Counted from the stretch's first letter, positions 19,591-28,580 are shown. The stretch is DNA of 64,000 bases from Paenibacillus sp. EZ-K15 (GCF_002573715.1 NZ_PDHM01000013.1:1-64000), one strand, 5' to 3'. Notes: generated by a model from the letters alone, not told the origin. A program made the numbers and translations.

Positions 19591-21558
19591 TTACTCCGGC
19601 TTCGTTTCAATCTGCAGTCCTTCAACGTGCTTGCGGTTCATCAGTTTACGCTTCTTCAGGTTCTCTTTGCTCTCAAAAACGATATCAAGATTATAATCCT
19701 CCGGGTAAAGATCCATGGCGGCAATATAAGGCTTCAGCCGTTTATGGTTAATCCTCAGTCGGTCCTTCTGAATCATAACACCGATATTTCCTCTACCGTC
19801 CATGGTTTCATACACGGTTCCGCTTCGTTTCAAATAAGGCACATAGACACGATCGCCAAGTTGATAGAGGGAAGAGGGAGAATCTTGATCTTCATCTACA
19901 TGATCTTGAACATTCATTAGCTCATCCTGTTCGCTTGTCGGTAAGGTAACGTGTTCTACCGGACTCGCTTCTTCTGTCCATGCTTCGGGCTCTGTGCGAA
20001 CATCATGTCTAAGGACCATGTCGCCTCTTGCAGCCCCCGCTTCCGTGATTTCACGCGATCTGGTTATAATCGACTCCGGAATACCCAGCTTCGCGGCAAT
20101 GACAAAGGCATAACTGTGGCCGGCTTCACCGATCCGCAGACGATAGAGCGGCTCAAGTGTGTCGGCGTCAAATTCCATGCGGGCATTCTCAAAGCCGGCT
20201 GTGCGCTCGGCAAAATTTTTGATTTCGGTAAAATGGGTGGTGACCACAACCGTTGCTTGACGTTGACTCAATTCCTCCAAAATGGCGATCGACAATCCTA
20301 CGCCTTCACCAGGGTCCGTTCCGGACGCCATCTCATCGAGCAGTACCAGCGTGGACCGGCTAGCCGTCTGCAAAATGTCGCGGATGTTGCGTATATGTGC
20401 AGAGAACGTGCTGAGGGCATGCTCCAAGCTCTGTCCGTCTCCGATATCGACGGAAACCTCGTCAAAGATGGCGCAATGGCTGCCATCCGCTACAGGAACC
20501 AGCAGACCGGATTGAACCATAACCGTAATGAGTCCAACCGTCTTGAGCGCTGAAGTTTTGCCGCCGGTGTTAGGTCCTGTAATGATCAAAGTTTTGTACC
20601 GCTTCCCGATGGTGAAGTCCAGCGGTACCATTGTGGAGCCGATTAAAGGATGCACCGCGGATTTTAGATGGATGAACCCTTCCTGGTTCAGGCTCACATT
20701 GCGCCCGCCGATGGATATGGCGTATTTGCCTCTGGCTATGATGTAATCGTAGATTCCAACAATGTCGGCATTGGTTCTCAGCTCGAATTGATATTGCTCG
20801 GCAAGTTCGGTCAAATCACTCAACACCTTTGTTTCTTCACGAACTTCATCGGCGTGCAGGAGAGTTAATTCCATCTGAAGTCCCTGCATGTCGGAAGGCT
20901 CGATGAATACCGTCTGTCCGCTGGCCGATTCATCCAGAATCGAGCCATTCACGGATTTACGGTGCTCCTTCTTGATGGGCAGCACGTAACGTCCTCCGCG
21001 CTTGCTGATGACATGCTCTTGCATGATTCCTTTGTAACGGCTCATCAGACTGTCAAGCTTACGCTTGATCCGTTCCTCGGTTACGATGATTTTTTTGCGG
21101 ATTTTGGCCAGATCTTTGCTGGCGCTGTCCACAACACGACCGCCGTGAATGCTCCGTTCGATTTCGGACAGAAGCGGACGCAGTTCATGCATGGAAGAGG
21201 CGTAGGAACTGATCAATGGAGCAATGTCGTTCTTGGCATTCATGTATTGAATGAGCTGGCGGCAGCTTCTCAGATATTGGACCATATTCCCGAAATCACG
21301 CTCAGATAGCACATAGCCGGTGCCGAGCAAATCCAGGATCATTTCAATTCCCTCCAGTGAAGGAATAGGGACGCTAGCTCCGGTATGGAGCAGGGTTTTG
21401 GCTTCTTCCGTTTCATTCAGTTTATTGCGGATGGCTTTCATCTGGGTGAGGGGGGCCATCTTCCGAATATGCTCGACTCCCAGATACGATACGGCAAAGC
21501 GTTCAAGCTCGGTACGTATTCTCTCGTACTCCAATTTGTTTAATGCGAATGGTTTCAT
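19591..21558 (-). CDS. MutS2-family ATPase without Smr domain
   Basis: 655-residue MutS2-type protein: N-terminal core/lever and clamp helices (about 1-300), then the ATPase with Walker A GPNTGGKT (K334), signature region DIGDGQSLEHALSTFSAH and Walker B LVLLDEMASGTD (D408, E409). A KOW-like segment (YQLGDRVYVPYLKRSGTV) lies near 575. Standard MutS2 proteins are about 785 residues and end in a Smr domain; here the protein stops without it. MutS2 of Bacillus acts on collided ribosomes, so this shorter paralogue may act on ribosomes too (inference). Start ATG 21558 follows AAAAGGAG by 10 bases. It is preceded by an attenuator leader with a short peptide and two terminators, which supports antibiotic- or stall-induced expression. 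Confidence 0.85.
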   Translation of the reverse strand: MKPFALNKLEYERIRTELERFAVSYLGVEHIRKMAPLTQMKAIRNKLNETEEAKTLLHTGASVPIPSLEGIEMILDLLGTGYVLSERDFGNMVQYLRSCRQLIQYMNAKNDIAPLISSYASSMHELRPLLSEIERSIHGGRVVDSASKDLAKIRKKIIVTEERIKRKLDSLMSRYKGIMQEHVISKRGGRYVLPIKKEHRKSVNGSILDESASGQTVFIEPSDMQGLQMELTLLHADEVREETKVLSDLTELAEQYQFELRTNADIVGIYDYIIARGKYAISIGGRNVSLNQEGFIHLKSAVHPLIGSTMVPLDFTIGKRYKTLIITGPNTGGKTSALKTVGLITVMVQSGLLVPVADGSHCAIFDEVSVDIGDGQSLEHALSTFSAHIRNIRDILQTASRSTLVLLDEMASGTDPGEGVGLSIAILEELSQRQATVVVTTHFTEIKNFAERTAGFENARMEFDADTLEPLYRLRIGEAGHSYAFVIAAKLGIPESIITRSREITEAGAARGDMVLRHDVRTEPEAWTEEASPVEHVTLPTSEQDELMNVQDHVDEDQDSPSSLYQLGDRVYVPYLKRSGTVYETMDGRGNIGVMIQKDRLRINHKRLKPYIAAMDLYPEDYNLDIVFESKENLKKRKLMNRKHVEGLQIETKPE

Positions 21559-21603
21559 GGGCTTCATTCTCCTTTTGACTATAAAATGGATGGCATACAA
21601 TGC

Positions 21604-21646
21604 AAAAAAGGGCGGAAAGCGAACTACTAAGGTTCGCTTTCCGCCC
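21604..21646 (-). terminator. Leader terminator 2 (just upstream of MutS2-like gene)
   Basis: Perfect 15-bp stem GGGCGGAAAGCGAAC/GTTCGCTTTCCGCCC, 7-base loop, then TTTTTT on the minus strand, only 46 bases before the start codon. An upstream CCCATA (about 21675-21680) could pair with TATGGG at the stem base as a weak antiterminator. Confidence 0.85.
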
Positions 21647-21720
21647 ATAGACCGTTATTCCGATGGCATGGCGTTATGGGACAGCTCCAAATAACCCTTT
21701 TGCATAAAAGAGGGGAGACC

Positions 21721-21750
21721 CAAAAAATCCGTGCTGAACTCAGCACGGAT
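21721..21750 (-). terminator. Leader terminator 1
   Basis: Perfect 10-bp stem ATCCGTGCTG/CAGCACGGAT with a tetraloop AGTT and six T on the minus strand. Its 5' arm overlaps the proposed antiterminator partner. Confidence 0.88.
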
Positions 21751-21906
21751 GACCATATCATATCTGAATAAACCCTAAAGGGGCTTCAATTGATATCCGC
21801 AGTTCTTAACTAATTCAACGGATGAAATGAAAATCCATCAAAAAATAAACATATCCCAACACAGGGAATGCCCAAAATTTTACATTTCGATCCATATGAA
21901 ATTTGG

Positions 21907-21930
21907 TTAGTTAAGAACGACCACCGACAT
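21907..21930 (-). CDS. Leader peptide MSVVVLN
   Basis: ATG TCG GTG GTC GTT CTT AAC TAA on the minus strand, with AAAAGGAGAG ending 6 bases before the ATG (GGAG 8 bases away), a near-perfect ribosome binding site. Seven residues, hydrophobic. The last codons and stop form arm 1 of the attenuator. Known stalling leader peptides of inducible resistance genes are similarly short and hydrophobic; which drug would stall this one is not readable from sequence. Confidence 0.8.
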   Translation of the reverse strand: MSVVVLN

Positions 21931-21963
21931 CAAAATCTCTCCTTTTGATAAGAGTATAGAACA

Positions 21964-21993
21964 ACTATATCCATAAATATGGTCCCAAGTCAA
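21964..21993 (-). promoter_or_regulatory. Promoter of the MutS2-like leader
   Basis: TTGACT (21988-21993) and TATAGT (21964-21969) with an 18-base spacer; transcription would start near 21957, about 27 bases before the leader peptide ATG. A second -10-like TATACT at 21953-21958 lacks a partner. Confidence 0.65.
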
Positions 21994-22116
21994 GGCCGAA
22001 AAGCGGATACGGTCCCTTGAAAAACTGTGATATGATGGAATTGTTATGCAGTTGCTATTCATTAGTAAATGCTGTCGTCAATCACGAGAGTAAAAGACAC
22101 GAGAGGAGTTGTATCC

Positions 22117-23919
22117 ATGGGGAAGTTGCTGACACGAAGTGAGGTTCCAATCGAGGCAACCTGGAATCTGGATGATTTGTTTGTCTCGCAAGAAGAATTC
22201 GAAGCGGGGTTAAAAGCGCTTGAATCGCAAGCTGCTCAATTGACACGATTCAAAGGTAGGCTGGGAGAGGGTGCATCTGTTCTTCTGGAATGCTTGAATG
22301 AACAGGAAGCTTTGATGGAAAGCATCAGCAAAGTTGGAGCGTATGCCAGATTACGGCAATCGGAGGACGGAACCAACCCGGCTAACTTGGCGAATTCGGC
22401 CAAAACGGGCGATGTTCTCTCACGCATCCAATCCTCTCTGACGTTTATTGTATCGGAGCTGCTGGATCTCGAAGATGGAGCCATCGAACATTACATAACG
22501 AAGGAAGAAGGGCTTGTTCCTTATGCCCGAAGCTTGAAATTGTTGCTGGAAACCAAGCCTCACCGCTTGAGCCCTGAGACGGAGAGCGTGCTAGCATCGC
22601 TAGGAGAGGTGCTCGGGTCCCCTTACCGCATCTACTTGCGCAGCAAGCTGTCGGATATGACCTTTGACGATATTCAAGTAAATGACGTAACCAAACCGGT
22701 CTCGTTCCGTCTGTACGAGAATTCTTACGAAATGTCCGAGGATACGCAGCTTCGACGCGAAGCCTATGCTTCCTTCACGAAGTCACTGCAGGGATCGCGC
22801 CATACCTTTGCAGAGGCTTACGCTACCGAAGTGAAGAAGCAAGTGGTGATGTCTCGGCTACGCGGGTATGATTCCGTAACGGACATGCTGCTGAAGCCGC
22901 AGCAAGTGACGATGGAGATGTACAACAATATCCATGATACAATTCTGACGGAGTTAGCTCCGCATATGCGGAGACTTATGAAGCTGAAGAAGCGTGTGCT
23001 TGGGCTGGATCAAATGCTGTTCTGCGATTTGAAAGCGCCGATGGATACGGATTTCAATCCAAGCGTCACTTATGAAGAAGCTTGCTCCACAATTTCCAGT
23101 GCTTTGTCGATTCTGGGTCCTGAATACGGCGAGATCGTTAAATCCACGTTCTCCAAGCGCTGGGTGGATTATGCCGATAATATTGGCAAATCTACAGGAG
23201 CGTTCTGTTCCTCCGTATACGGAGTACATTCTTATATCCTGATGGCATGGGCGGACAATATGCGCAATGCCTTCACGTTAGCGCATGAAGTCGGGCATGC
23301 CGGTCATTTGATGCTGGCTGCTAACCATCAGCGTATCACCAATGCGCGTCCTTCCTTGTATTTTATCGAAGCGCCTTCAACGATGAACGAGCTGCTGCTG
23401 GCGGATCACTTGCTTAGTCAATCCGAGGATAAGCGGATGCGGCGCTCTGTTATTCTTCAGCTTCTGAGCACGTATTACCATAACTACGTGACTCACCTTC
23501 TGGAAGCGGAAATGCAGCGACGGGTATACCGCCATGCCATGGCTGACGAGCCGATTACCGCAGATAAGCTATCTGAGCTAAAAGGTGCCGTGCTATCCGA
23601 TTTCTGGGGTGACGCGGTCGAGCTCGATGAAGGAGCGAAGCTTACCTGGATGCGGCAACCGCATTATTATATGGGTCTTTATCCATATACTTATGCCGCA
23701 GGACTGACCGCATCAACAGCTGCAGCACAATTGATTCGCGAGGAAGGACAACCGGCTGTAGACCGCTGGCTCCAAGTCCTTAAAGCCGGAGGCAGCAAGA
23801 GTCCGCTGGAATTAATGGCTATGGCGGGAGTCGATATGTCCACTTCCGAACCAATCTCCAAAGCGGTAGCTTATGTTGGCTCATTAATTGACGAATTGGA
23901 GTCCCTGTACGAGGAATAG
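22117..23919 (+). CDS. pepF: Oligoendopeptidase F
   Basis: 600-residue M3-family zinc metallopeptidase that cleaves oligopeptides in the cytoplasm. The zinc motif HEVGHAGH gives H390, E391 and H394, and the third ligand is E418 in FIEAPSTMNE. The N-terminal helical lid domain is typical of PepF. The start at 22117 is chosen for GAGAGGAG 8 bases upstream; earlier in-frame starts lack a site. It is divergent from the MutS2-like leader; a -10-like TATGAT lies at 22031. Confidence 0.95.
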   Translation: MGKLLTRSEVPIEATWNLDDLFVSQEEFEAGLKALESQAAQLTRFKGRLGEGASVLLECLNEQEALMESISKVGAYARLRQSEDGTNPANLANSAKTGDVLSRIQSSLTFIVSELLDLEDGAIEHYITKEEGLVPYARSLKLLLETKPHRLSPETESVLASLGEVLGSPYRIYLRSKLSDMTFDDIQVNDVTKPVSFRLYENSYEMSEDTQLRREAYASFTKSLQGSRHTFAEAYATEVKKQVVMSRLRGYDSVTDMLLKPQQVTMEMYNNIHDTILTELAPHMRRLMKLKKRVLGLDQMLFCDLKAPMDTDFNPSVTYEEACSTISSALSILGPEYGEIVKSTFSKRWVDYADNIGKSTGAFCSSVYGVHSYILMAWADNMRNAFTLAHEVGHAGHLMLAANHQRITNARPSLYFIEAPSTMNELLLADHLLSQSEDKRMRRSVILQLLSTYYHNYVTHLLEAEMQRRVYRHAMADEPITADKLSELKGAVLSDFWGDAVELDEGAKLTWMRQPHYYMGLYPYTYAAGLTASTAAAQLIREEGQPAVDRWLQVLKAGGSKSPLELMAMAGVDMSTSEPISKAVAYVGSLIDELESLYEE

Positions 23920-23938
23920 TATCATTTGAATATATGAG

Positions 23939-23985
23939 AAAAGGGTGGTCAACAGCTCATTTGCTGAAGATCACCCTTTTGTTTG
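23939..23985. terminator. Intrinsic terminator after pepF
   Basis: AAAAGGGTG stem with CACCCTTTTGTTT, between convergent pepF and the histidine kinase gene; probably works both ways. Confidence 0.8.
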
Positions 23986-24012
23986 TGGAGGATATTGGAG
24001 ACACTCTGAAGT

Positions 24013-27000
24013 TTATTTGTCCGTGATATCGTCCTGCAGCGTATGGGTCGGGATCGTAAAGTAGAAGGAGGAACCGACATGTTCACGACTCTCGACACCG
24101 ATGACCCCTCCCATCAGCTCGACGAGTTTTTTACTGATTGCCAGCCCCAGTCCCGTACCGCCATATTTGCGATTCAAGGAGGGGTGAAGCTGCGAGAAAG
24201 AGGTGAATAGCTGATGCTGCTGTTCAGCAGGGATGCCAATTCCCGTATCCCTTACTTGAAAAGCAAGCGTGAATTCCTGGGTGCCCGTCCTGCGCAGGCC
24301 CTCGACACTCATCATGATGCTGCCCTCATGTGTGAATTTGATGGCATTGCTGATGAGATTAACAAGCACTTGCCGCAGCCGCAGGGCATCACCGATGATC
24401 ACATCGGGTACCGTGGAGCTGTTGATGCTGCAGGATAACGATAACCCTTTTTCTTTGGCTTTAGCCGAGAATAAATCAACAACGACTTCAAGCAAGGAAC
24501 GTAAATCGATCGGTTCATGAACGAGTGTCATATTGCCGGTTTCGATTTTGCTGAAATCAAGGATCTCGTTTAGGATGTGCAGCAGCGAGCTGCTGCTCTC
24601 CATCAGAATATTGGTATAATTCTGTTGGTCCTCGTCAAGCTCGGTCGTTCTTAACAGCTCAATCATCCCGATGATGCCGTTCATCGGCGTGCGGAGTTCA
24701 TGGCTCATCATGGTCAGAAACTCCGTTTTCGCTTGATCTGCCCGTTCGGCATTCTCCTTCGCCCGAATGATTTCTTTCTCATCGGTGATATCGCGGAATA
24801 CCATGACAGCGCCTTTGCGCTCTCCTTGATCCCAGATTGGATTGACCTGATAATCTGCCAGAAAGCTGGTTCCGTCGCCTCGCCAAAGCACGATCTCAGC
24901 TCTGGACAGCGGTACGCCTTGTTTGACGGCCCGAACAAGTGGGGAATCATCCCCCCGATAAAAAGTGCCGTCATGGCGAATTTCTTTGATAATCTGGTCG
25001 CAAGGTCTTCCGATGGTGGTGGCTGGTGCATAATCCAGCATCGCTGCGCCTGCCGGATTGATAAATGCGACATGTCCGTGAATGTCCAGTCCGATAATGC
25101 CTTCGGATACCGTATTCAGCAAAAGAGTGAGCTCCCGGCTAAGCTTCTTGATCTCCTCCATGGTTCGCATGCGCTCGGTGATATCCCGGGTAATGCCGTA
25201 GACGCCGACCACTTCGTCATCCACGAAAATCGGAATGTTGATCGTATTGATATCGATGGGATGTCCATCCTTATGAATAATCGTCAGATCATAGCTTTGA
25301 GGTATGCCTTCTGTTGCCTGGTTAAAATGAAACAACGTGCGAGCCATGTCTTTTTCCGCTACAATCGGTCCGAAATACATCCCGATCAGCTCGTCCAGCG
25401 TATATCCCGTCAGGTCCTGCAAATTCTGGTTGGCCGTTAAGTAGTCGCCTTCCAAATTCATGGAGTATACAGCCGACGGATTATATTCAAATAGAGAACG
25501 ATATCGCTGTTCGCTTTCCTTTAACTTAAATTCCATCAGCTTTCGTTCGGAAATGTCGCGGGCAATCGAAATGATTTCGTTCTTTTGGCCGTCCTGCGTG
25601 CTAATGTACTTGCAATTGACTTCAAACCAGATGTGCCTGCCATCCTTATGTATATAACGGAAGGTGATCGGTGTGAGCATTTGGCGGTCCAGGCAATTCT
25701 TAAAATACGCCTGAAGCGGTATGACATCCTCAGCGTACACATAATCGAATATACTGGTGCCAACCATCTCATCCGGACGATATCCAAGCAGTGAATAACA
25801 GGAAGGTGAACAATATAGAAACGTTGAACAGTCTATGGTGCTACTCGATATAAAATCAAGTGAATTTTCGGTAATGAGCTTGTACTTGTTCTCATTCTCC
25901 AGCGACTGCTGTTCAATCAGCACCTGCTCGGTGATATCCTGGGCCATGCCAACCATCTCCATGGGTCTGCCTCCATTCGTAACGGAGACTTCCCATTGAG
26001 CTCGAATGGTTCGGATTTTCTTGTCCTGAAGCTGGATCCGGTAGATGATTTCATTCGCCTTCCCTTGAATGGCTCTGTTCACCGCCGCCTCCAACCGCTC
26101 GCGGTCCTCCGGAACGACCAATGACAGCAGCGTGTTATGGTTTGGCTCGGTGGCACTGATCTGATATCCGTAAATTCGCCTCATCTCATCACTGTAGGTT
26201 AGCGTATGCGTGATCAGGTCCCAACGCCAGGAACCGATCTTGGCAATCCGCTGCGCATGGGCCAGCGTATCCTCATCCGTTTTGCGTTTGGTAATATTTC
26301 GTCCAATGGCCAGAACCTTGTTAATCTCACCCTGAGCCCCCCGAATCAGCTGGAAATACGTTTCGAACCATAAATAATGCCCGTCCTTATGGCGAATGCG
26401 TCGAACGAAGCTATTTTCCTCTGAAAATAGTTTGCCCGGTTCTTTCATTTGCTCGGAATCGACTTGATGATAGTAATCGATCCGGCATTGGCCCGTCATT
26501 TCCTCTTGGGTGTATCCGAGTATTTCGGTCACAGGAGGTGAGATGTACTCGATGATGCCGTCAGCGTTGCTGATGGATATAAGATCTTGTCCGCTTTTGG
26601 AGATGAGTGCAAGCAGCTCATCATTCTTAATGGTCCGCGGCAAAGATAATTCCTCCTGTATGGTTCGGGGTTCAATACAGCATAATATCCATGGAGTCTC
26701 TCCAGGGGCAGGATGTTTCAACAGGGAAATAGTCACTGAGACATGGACTTGATTTCCGTCACGGCGGATAAAATAAGAGTCTCTTTTGAGCGTGGTCGTT
26801 TGGTTATATGTTAATGATTGCAATGTTTGTTGAATCGGTAGGTTGGATAGAACTTGGATTTCGGAAGGTTTGAGCTGAAGCAGGTCTGAACGTTTCGTCT
26901 CGGTAAGTTCGCAAAAACGATCATTAACCATCGCCACAGGCTCGTCAATCGCAGAAATCAGGATTGCCCCAATAGGCAATTTATCAAACATTTGTTCCCA

Positions 27001-27027
27001 GACCCAATGTTCCGCTGTTTGCCTCAT
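24013..27027 (-). CDS. Cytoplasmic multi-PAS sensor histidine kinase
   Basis: 1004 residues with no membrane helix. About six tandem PAS (several with PAC) modules occupy residues 5-750 (repeated patterns such as RHKDGHYLWFE, HKDGRHIWFE and HKDGHPIDIN mark successive units). HisKA follows with phospho-acceptor H776 in SHELRTPMNG, then HATPase with N (NLISNAIKFT), DTGIGI and GGTGLGL boxes. There is no receiver domain and no response regulator gene next to it, so it is an orphan whose partner is elsewhere. Multi-PAS kinases of this form in endospore formers often sense internal state and some feed the sporulation phosphorelay (family knowledge; role here unproven). GGGAGG lies 12 bases before the ATG. 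Confidence 0.9.
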   Translation of the reverse strand: MRQTAEHWVWEQMFDKLPIGAILISAIDEPVAMVNDRFCELTETKRSDLLQLKPSEIQVLSNLPIQQTLQSLTYNQTTTLKRDSYFIRRDGNQVHVSVTISLLKHPAPGETPWILCCIEPRTIQEELSLPRTIKNDELLALISKSGQDLISISNADGIIEYISPPVTEILGYTQEEMTGQCRIDYYHQVDSEQMKEPGKLFSEENSFVRRIRHKDGHYLWFETYFQLIRGAQGEINKVLAIGRNITKRKTDEDTLAHAQRIAKIGSWRWDLITHTLTYSDEMRRIYGYQISATEPNHNTLLSLVVPEDRERLEAAVNRAIQGKANEIIYRIQLQDKKIRTIRAQWEVSVTNGGRPMEMVGMAQDITEQVLIEQQSLENENKYKLITENSLDFISSSTIDCSTFLYCSPSCYSLLGYRPDEMVGTSIFDYVYAEDVIPLQAYFKNCLDRQMLTPITFRYIHKDGRHIWFEVNCKYISTQDGQKNEIISIARDISERKLMEFKLKESEQRYRSLFEYNPSAVYSMNLEGDYLTANQNLQDLTGYTLDELIGMYFGPIVAEKDMARTLFHFNQATEGIPQSYDLTIIHKDGHPIDINTINIPIFVDDEVVGVYGITRDITERMRTMEEIKKLSRELTLLLNTVSEGIIGLDIHGHVAFINPAGAAMLDYAPATTIGRPCDQIIKEIRHDGTFYRGDDSPLVRAVKQGVPLSRAEIVLWRGDGTSFLADYQVNPIWDQGERKGAVMVFRDITDEKEIIRAKENAERADQAKTEFLTMMSHELRTPMNGIIGMIELLRTTELDEDQQNYTNILMESSSSLLHILNEILDFSKIETGNMTLVHEPIDLRSLLEVVVDLFSAKAKEKGLSLSCSINSSTVPDVIIGDALRLRQVLVNLISNAIKFTHEGSIMMSVEGLRRTGTQEFTLAFQVRDTGIGIPAEQQHQLFTSFSQLHPSLNRKYGGTGLGLAISKKLVELMGGVIGVESREHVGSSFYFTIPTHTLQDDITDK

Positions 27028-27235
27028 GATTATAGTTGCCTCCCTAACTTAAGCTATACCATTCGAACATAGAGGATAAGATCACTCTATCGCAATCGTA
27101 AATACCTAAGTATAATTTGAACTTGGAATTAAGGCGCGTAAAAGCCAACCGATAAGAGGAGCATTCTTATGGCTGGCGAGCGAGTGTAACCGTACGAGTG
27201 CATCCGATTACCGATGTTGTTTTATCCTCGTTTTT

Positions 27236-27517
27236 TTATTTGTGCAGCAGGACACGATCATCGACGTTTTTGTCAAAATAATGCCCGGCATACGAGCAAG
27301 CGGGGATGATTTTCAAATCTTCTTCCCGAGCGTACCCTATTACTTTTCGAACGAGTTCGTCGGCGATTCCTTGCCCGCGCAGGCTGGGTGAGATATAGGT
27401 GTGATCGATACTGATCACTCCGTTACCCTGAGGCGAGTAGGTGATTTCGGCTACCGTTTTTCCGTCATCTTTCATGAAAAAGCTGCCCGGTTTTGACTGT
27501 ATATTTTGTTTGTCCAT
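27236..27517 (-). CDS. Small GNAT-like acetyltransferase (YjdJ/NATD1 type)
   Basis: 93 residues, one minimal Gcn5-like domain. The CoA-binding stretch is ISPSLRGQGIADELVRKVI, followed by IPACSY with the cysteine characteristic of this small family. Start ATG has GAAGGAGGG upstream. Monocistronic on the minus strand; function unknown. Confidence 0.85.
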   Translation of the reverse strand: MDKQNIQSKPGSFFMKDDGKTVAEITYSPQGNGVISIDHTYISPSLRGQGIADELVRKVIGYAREEDLKIIPACSYAGHYFDKNVDDRVLLHK

Positions 27518-27650
27518 GGTGTTTAACCCTCCTTCATCTGGTTGTACTATACCCGTATCTACGATGCATTAAACGGATTTCACATAGGCGAACACCCTTG
27601 ACGGGACATTTGCATACAATGCGGATAGAAGAGAACGAAGGAGGAGCATC

Positions 27651-27971
27651 ATGAACAATTATTCATCGCAACCGCAAATGCTGTTTCAATGCGATCACCA
27701 TCTGGTACATTCCATGAAGAAGCATAGAGAAAGCGCCCATGCTGCTATGAAAAATGTGGTGAATCGCAAGGTAAGAGTGCATACGATGGATGATGAAGCC
27801 ATCGAAGGCGTCGTCATAAACGTAGACGCAAAAAATGTGTACATTCTTGTAGAACAAGGCAACAGAGGATTCTTTCCCGGATATCCGCCCTTTGCGCCAT
27901 ACGGGCCTAATCCTAATGTAATATTGCCGCTAGCATTGTTTAATCTTTTGGCTGTCAGCTTGTTGTGGTAG
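27651..27971 (+). CDS. Hypothetical small protein, SH3/LSm-like core
   Basis: 106 residues. The middle (RKVRVHTMDDEAIEGVVINVDAKNVYIL split by short turns) has the alternating pattern of a small beta-barrel of LSm/SH3 type. The C-terminus is Gly/Pro/Tyr-rich and then hydrophobic (NVILPLALFNLLAVSLLW). Start ATG has GAAGGAGGAG upstream and a strong terminator follows, so it is a real gene. Function not recognised. Confidence 0.75.
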   Translation: MNNYSSQPQMLFQCDHHLVHSMKKHRESAHAAMKNVVNRKVRVHTMDDEAIEGVVINVDAKNVYILVEQGNRGFFPGYPPFAPYGPNPNVILPLALFNLLAVSLLW

Positions 27972-27977
27972 CAAACG

Positions 27978-28015
27978 AAGAACCTGCAGTCTGGTCTGCA
28001 GGTTCTTTTTTTTTG
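27978..28015 (+). terminator. Intrinsic terminator after small hypothetical gene
   Basis: AGAACCTGCAG stem with CTGCAGGTTCT and eight or more T. Confidence 0.92.
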
Positions 28016-28042
28016 TGAAAATTTTTTAAAATTACATTTACG

Positions 28043-28057
28043 TACATACTGTATGTA
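28043..28057. promoter_or_regulatory. Perfect palindromic operator of the VOC-TetR operon
   Basis: TACATAC-T-GTATGTA, a perfect 7-1-7 palindrome 43 bases before the VOC gene. It overlaps a probable promoter (TTACAT near 28032 and TATGTT at 28056). The size and symmetry suit TetR-family dimers, and the second gene of the operon encodes one. Confidence 0.75.
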
Positions 28058-28099
28058 TGTTAAATTGGATTCATCCCAAATAGAGGAGAGGTTTTCCAT

Positions 28100-28555
28100 A
28101 TGAAGCTGCAAGGATTTTATCCTGTGATCATGACAGAGAAGATCGCCGAAAGCGCAGAGTTTTACACACGGTTGTTTGGATTTGAGATTGTTTTTGAAGC
28201 GGATTGGTATGTAAGCCTGAAGAAGGGAGACCAGGAACAAGGCGCTTATGAAATGGCCATTTTGTCCAAAGACCATCCCACGGTACCGTCCGCTTTTCAG
28301 AAACCTGCACAGGGATTGATTCTTAATTTTGAGGTGGAGGATGTGGATGCCGAGTACCAAAGGCTGATCATCCACGAAAAGCTGCAGCTTCATCAGGAGA
28401 TGCGGGACGAGGAATTTGGTCAGCGGCATTTTATTACCAGTGACCCGAATGGGGTACTGATTGACATGATCAAGGTCATTCAGCCTTCCCAGACCTTTCT
28501 GGAGCAGTATAATGAAGAAGTGTGGTCACCTAACGAAGTTGACTCCAGAGAATGA
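28100..28555 (+). CDS. VOC (glyoxalase/bleomycin-resistance fold) protein
   Basis: 151 residues with paired beta-alpha-beta-beta-beta modules ([37 protein letters not shown]), the vicinal oxygen chelate fold. Substrate unknown; members include dioxygenases, glyoxalases and drug-binding proteins. It is first gene of a two-gene operon with a TetR regulator 25 bases downstream, and the upstream palindrome suggests induction by a small molecule. Confidence 0.85.
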   Translation: MKLQGFYPVIMTEKIAESAEFYTRLFGFEIVFEADWYVSLKKGDQEQGAYEMAILSKDHPTVPSAFQKPAQGLILNFEVEDVDAEYQRLIIHEKLQLHQEMRDEEFGQRHFITSDPNGVLIDMIKVIQPSQTFLEQYNEEVWSPNEVDSRE

Positions 28556-28580
28556 TGCATAGGGGAGAACAACGCTAATT

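Larger units (their letters stand above)
21559..22020 (-). promoter_or_regulatory. Ribosome-sensing transcription attenuator leader of the MutS2-like gene
   Basis: On the minus strand, a promoter (21964-21993) drives a leader with a 7-codon ORF (21907-21930). Codons 5-8 (21907-21918) are perfectly complementary over 12 bases to 21802-21813. The latter arm continues into GAACTGCGGAT (21795-21805), which can instead pair with ATCCGT...AGTTC (21736-21750), the 5' arm and loop of terminator 1. Arm 1:2 pairing therefore allows termination, while a ribosome held on the leader ORF frees arm 2 to form the antiterminator. This is the classic attenuation logic of inducible ribosome-antibiotic resistance genes. 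A second terminator follows. Confidence 0.8.

Noticed and set aside
24269..25440. Long plus-strand frames opposite the histidine kinase gene
   Set aside because: They mirror the coding frame of a clearly supported multi-PAS kinase and lack starts with binding sites.
27151..27238. Possible second leader peptide (AAGAGGAG then ATG GCT GGC GAG CGA GTG TAA) with a following T-run on plus
   Set aside because: No stable hairpin directly before the T-run, no clear promoter and no plus-strand gene immediately downstream to regulate.
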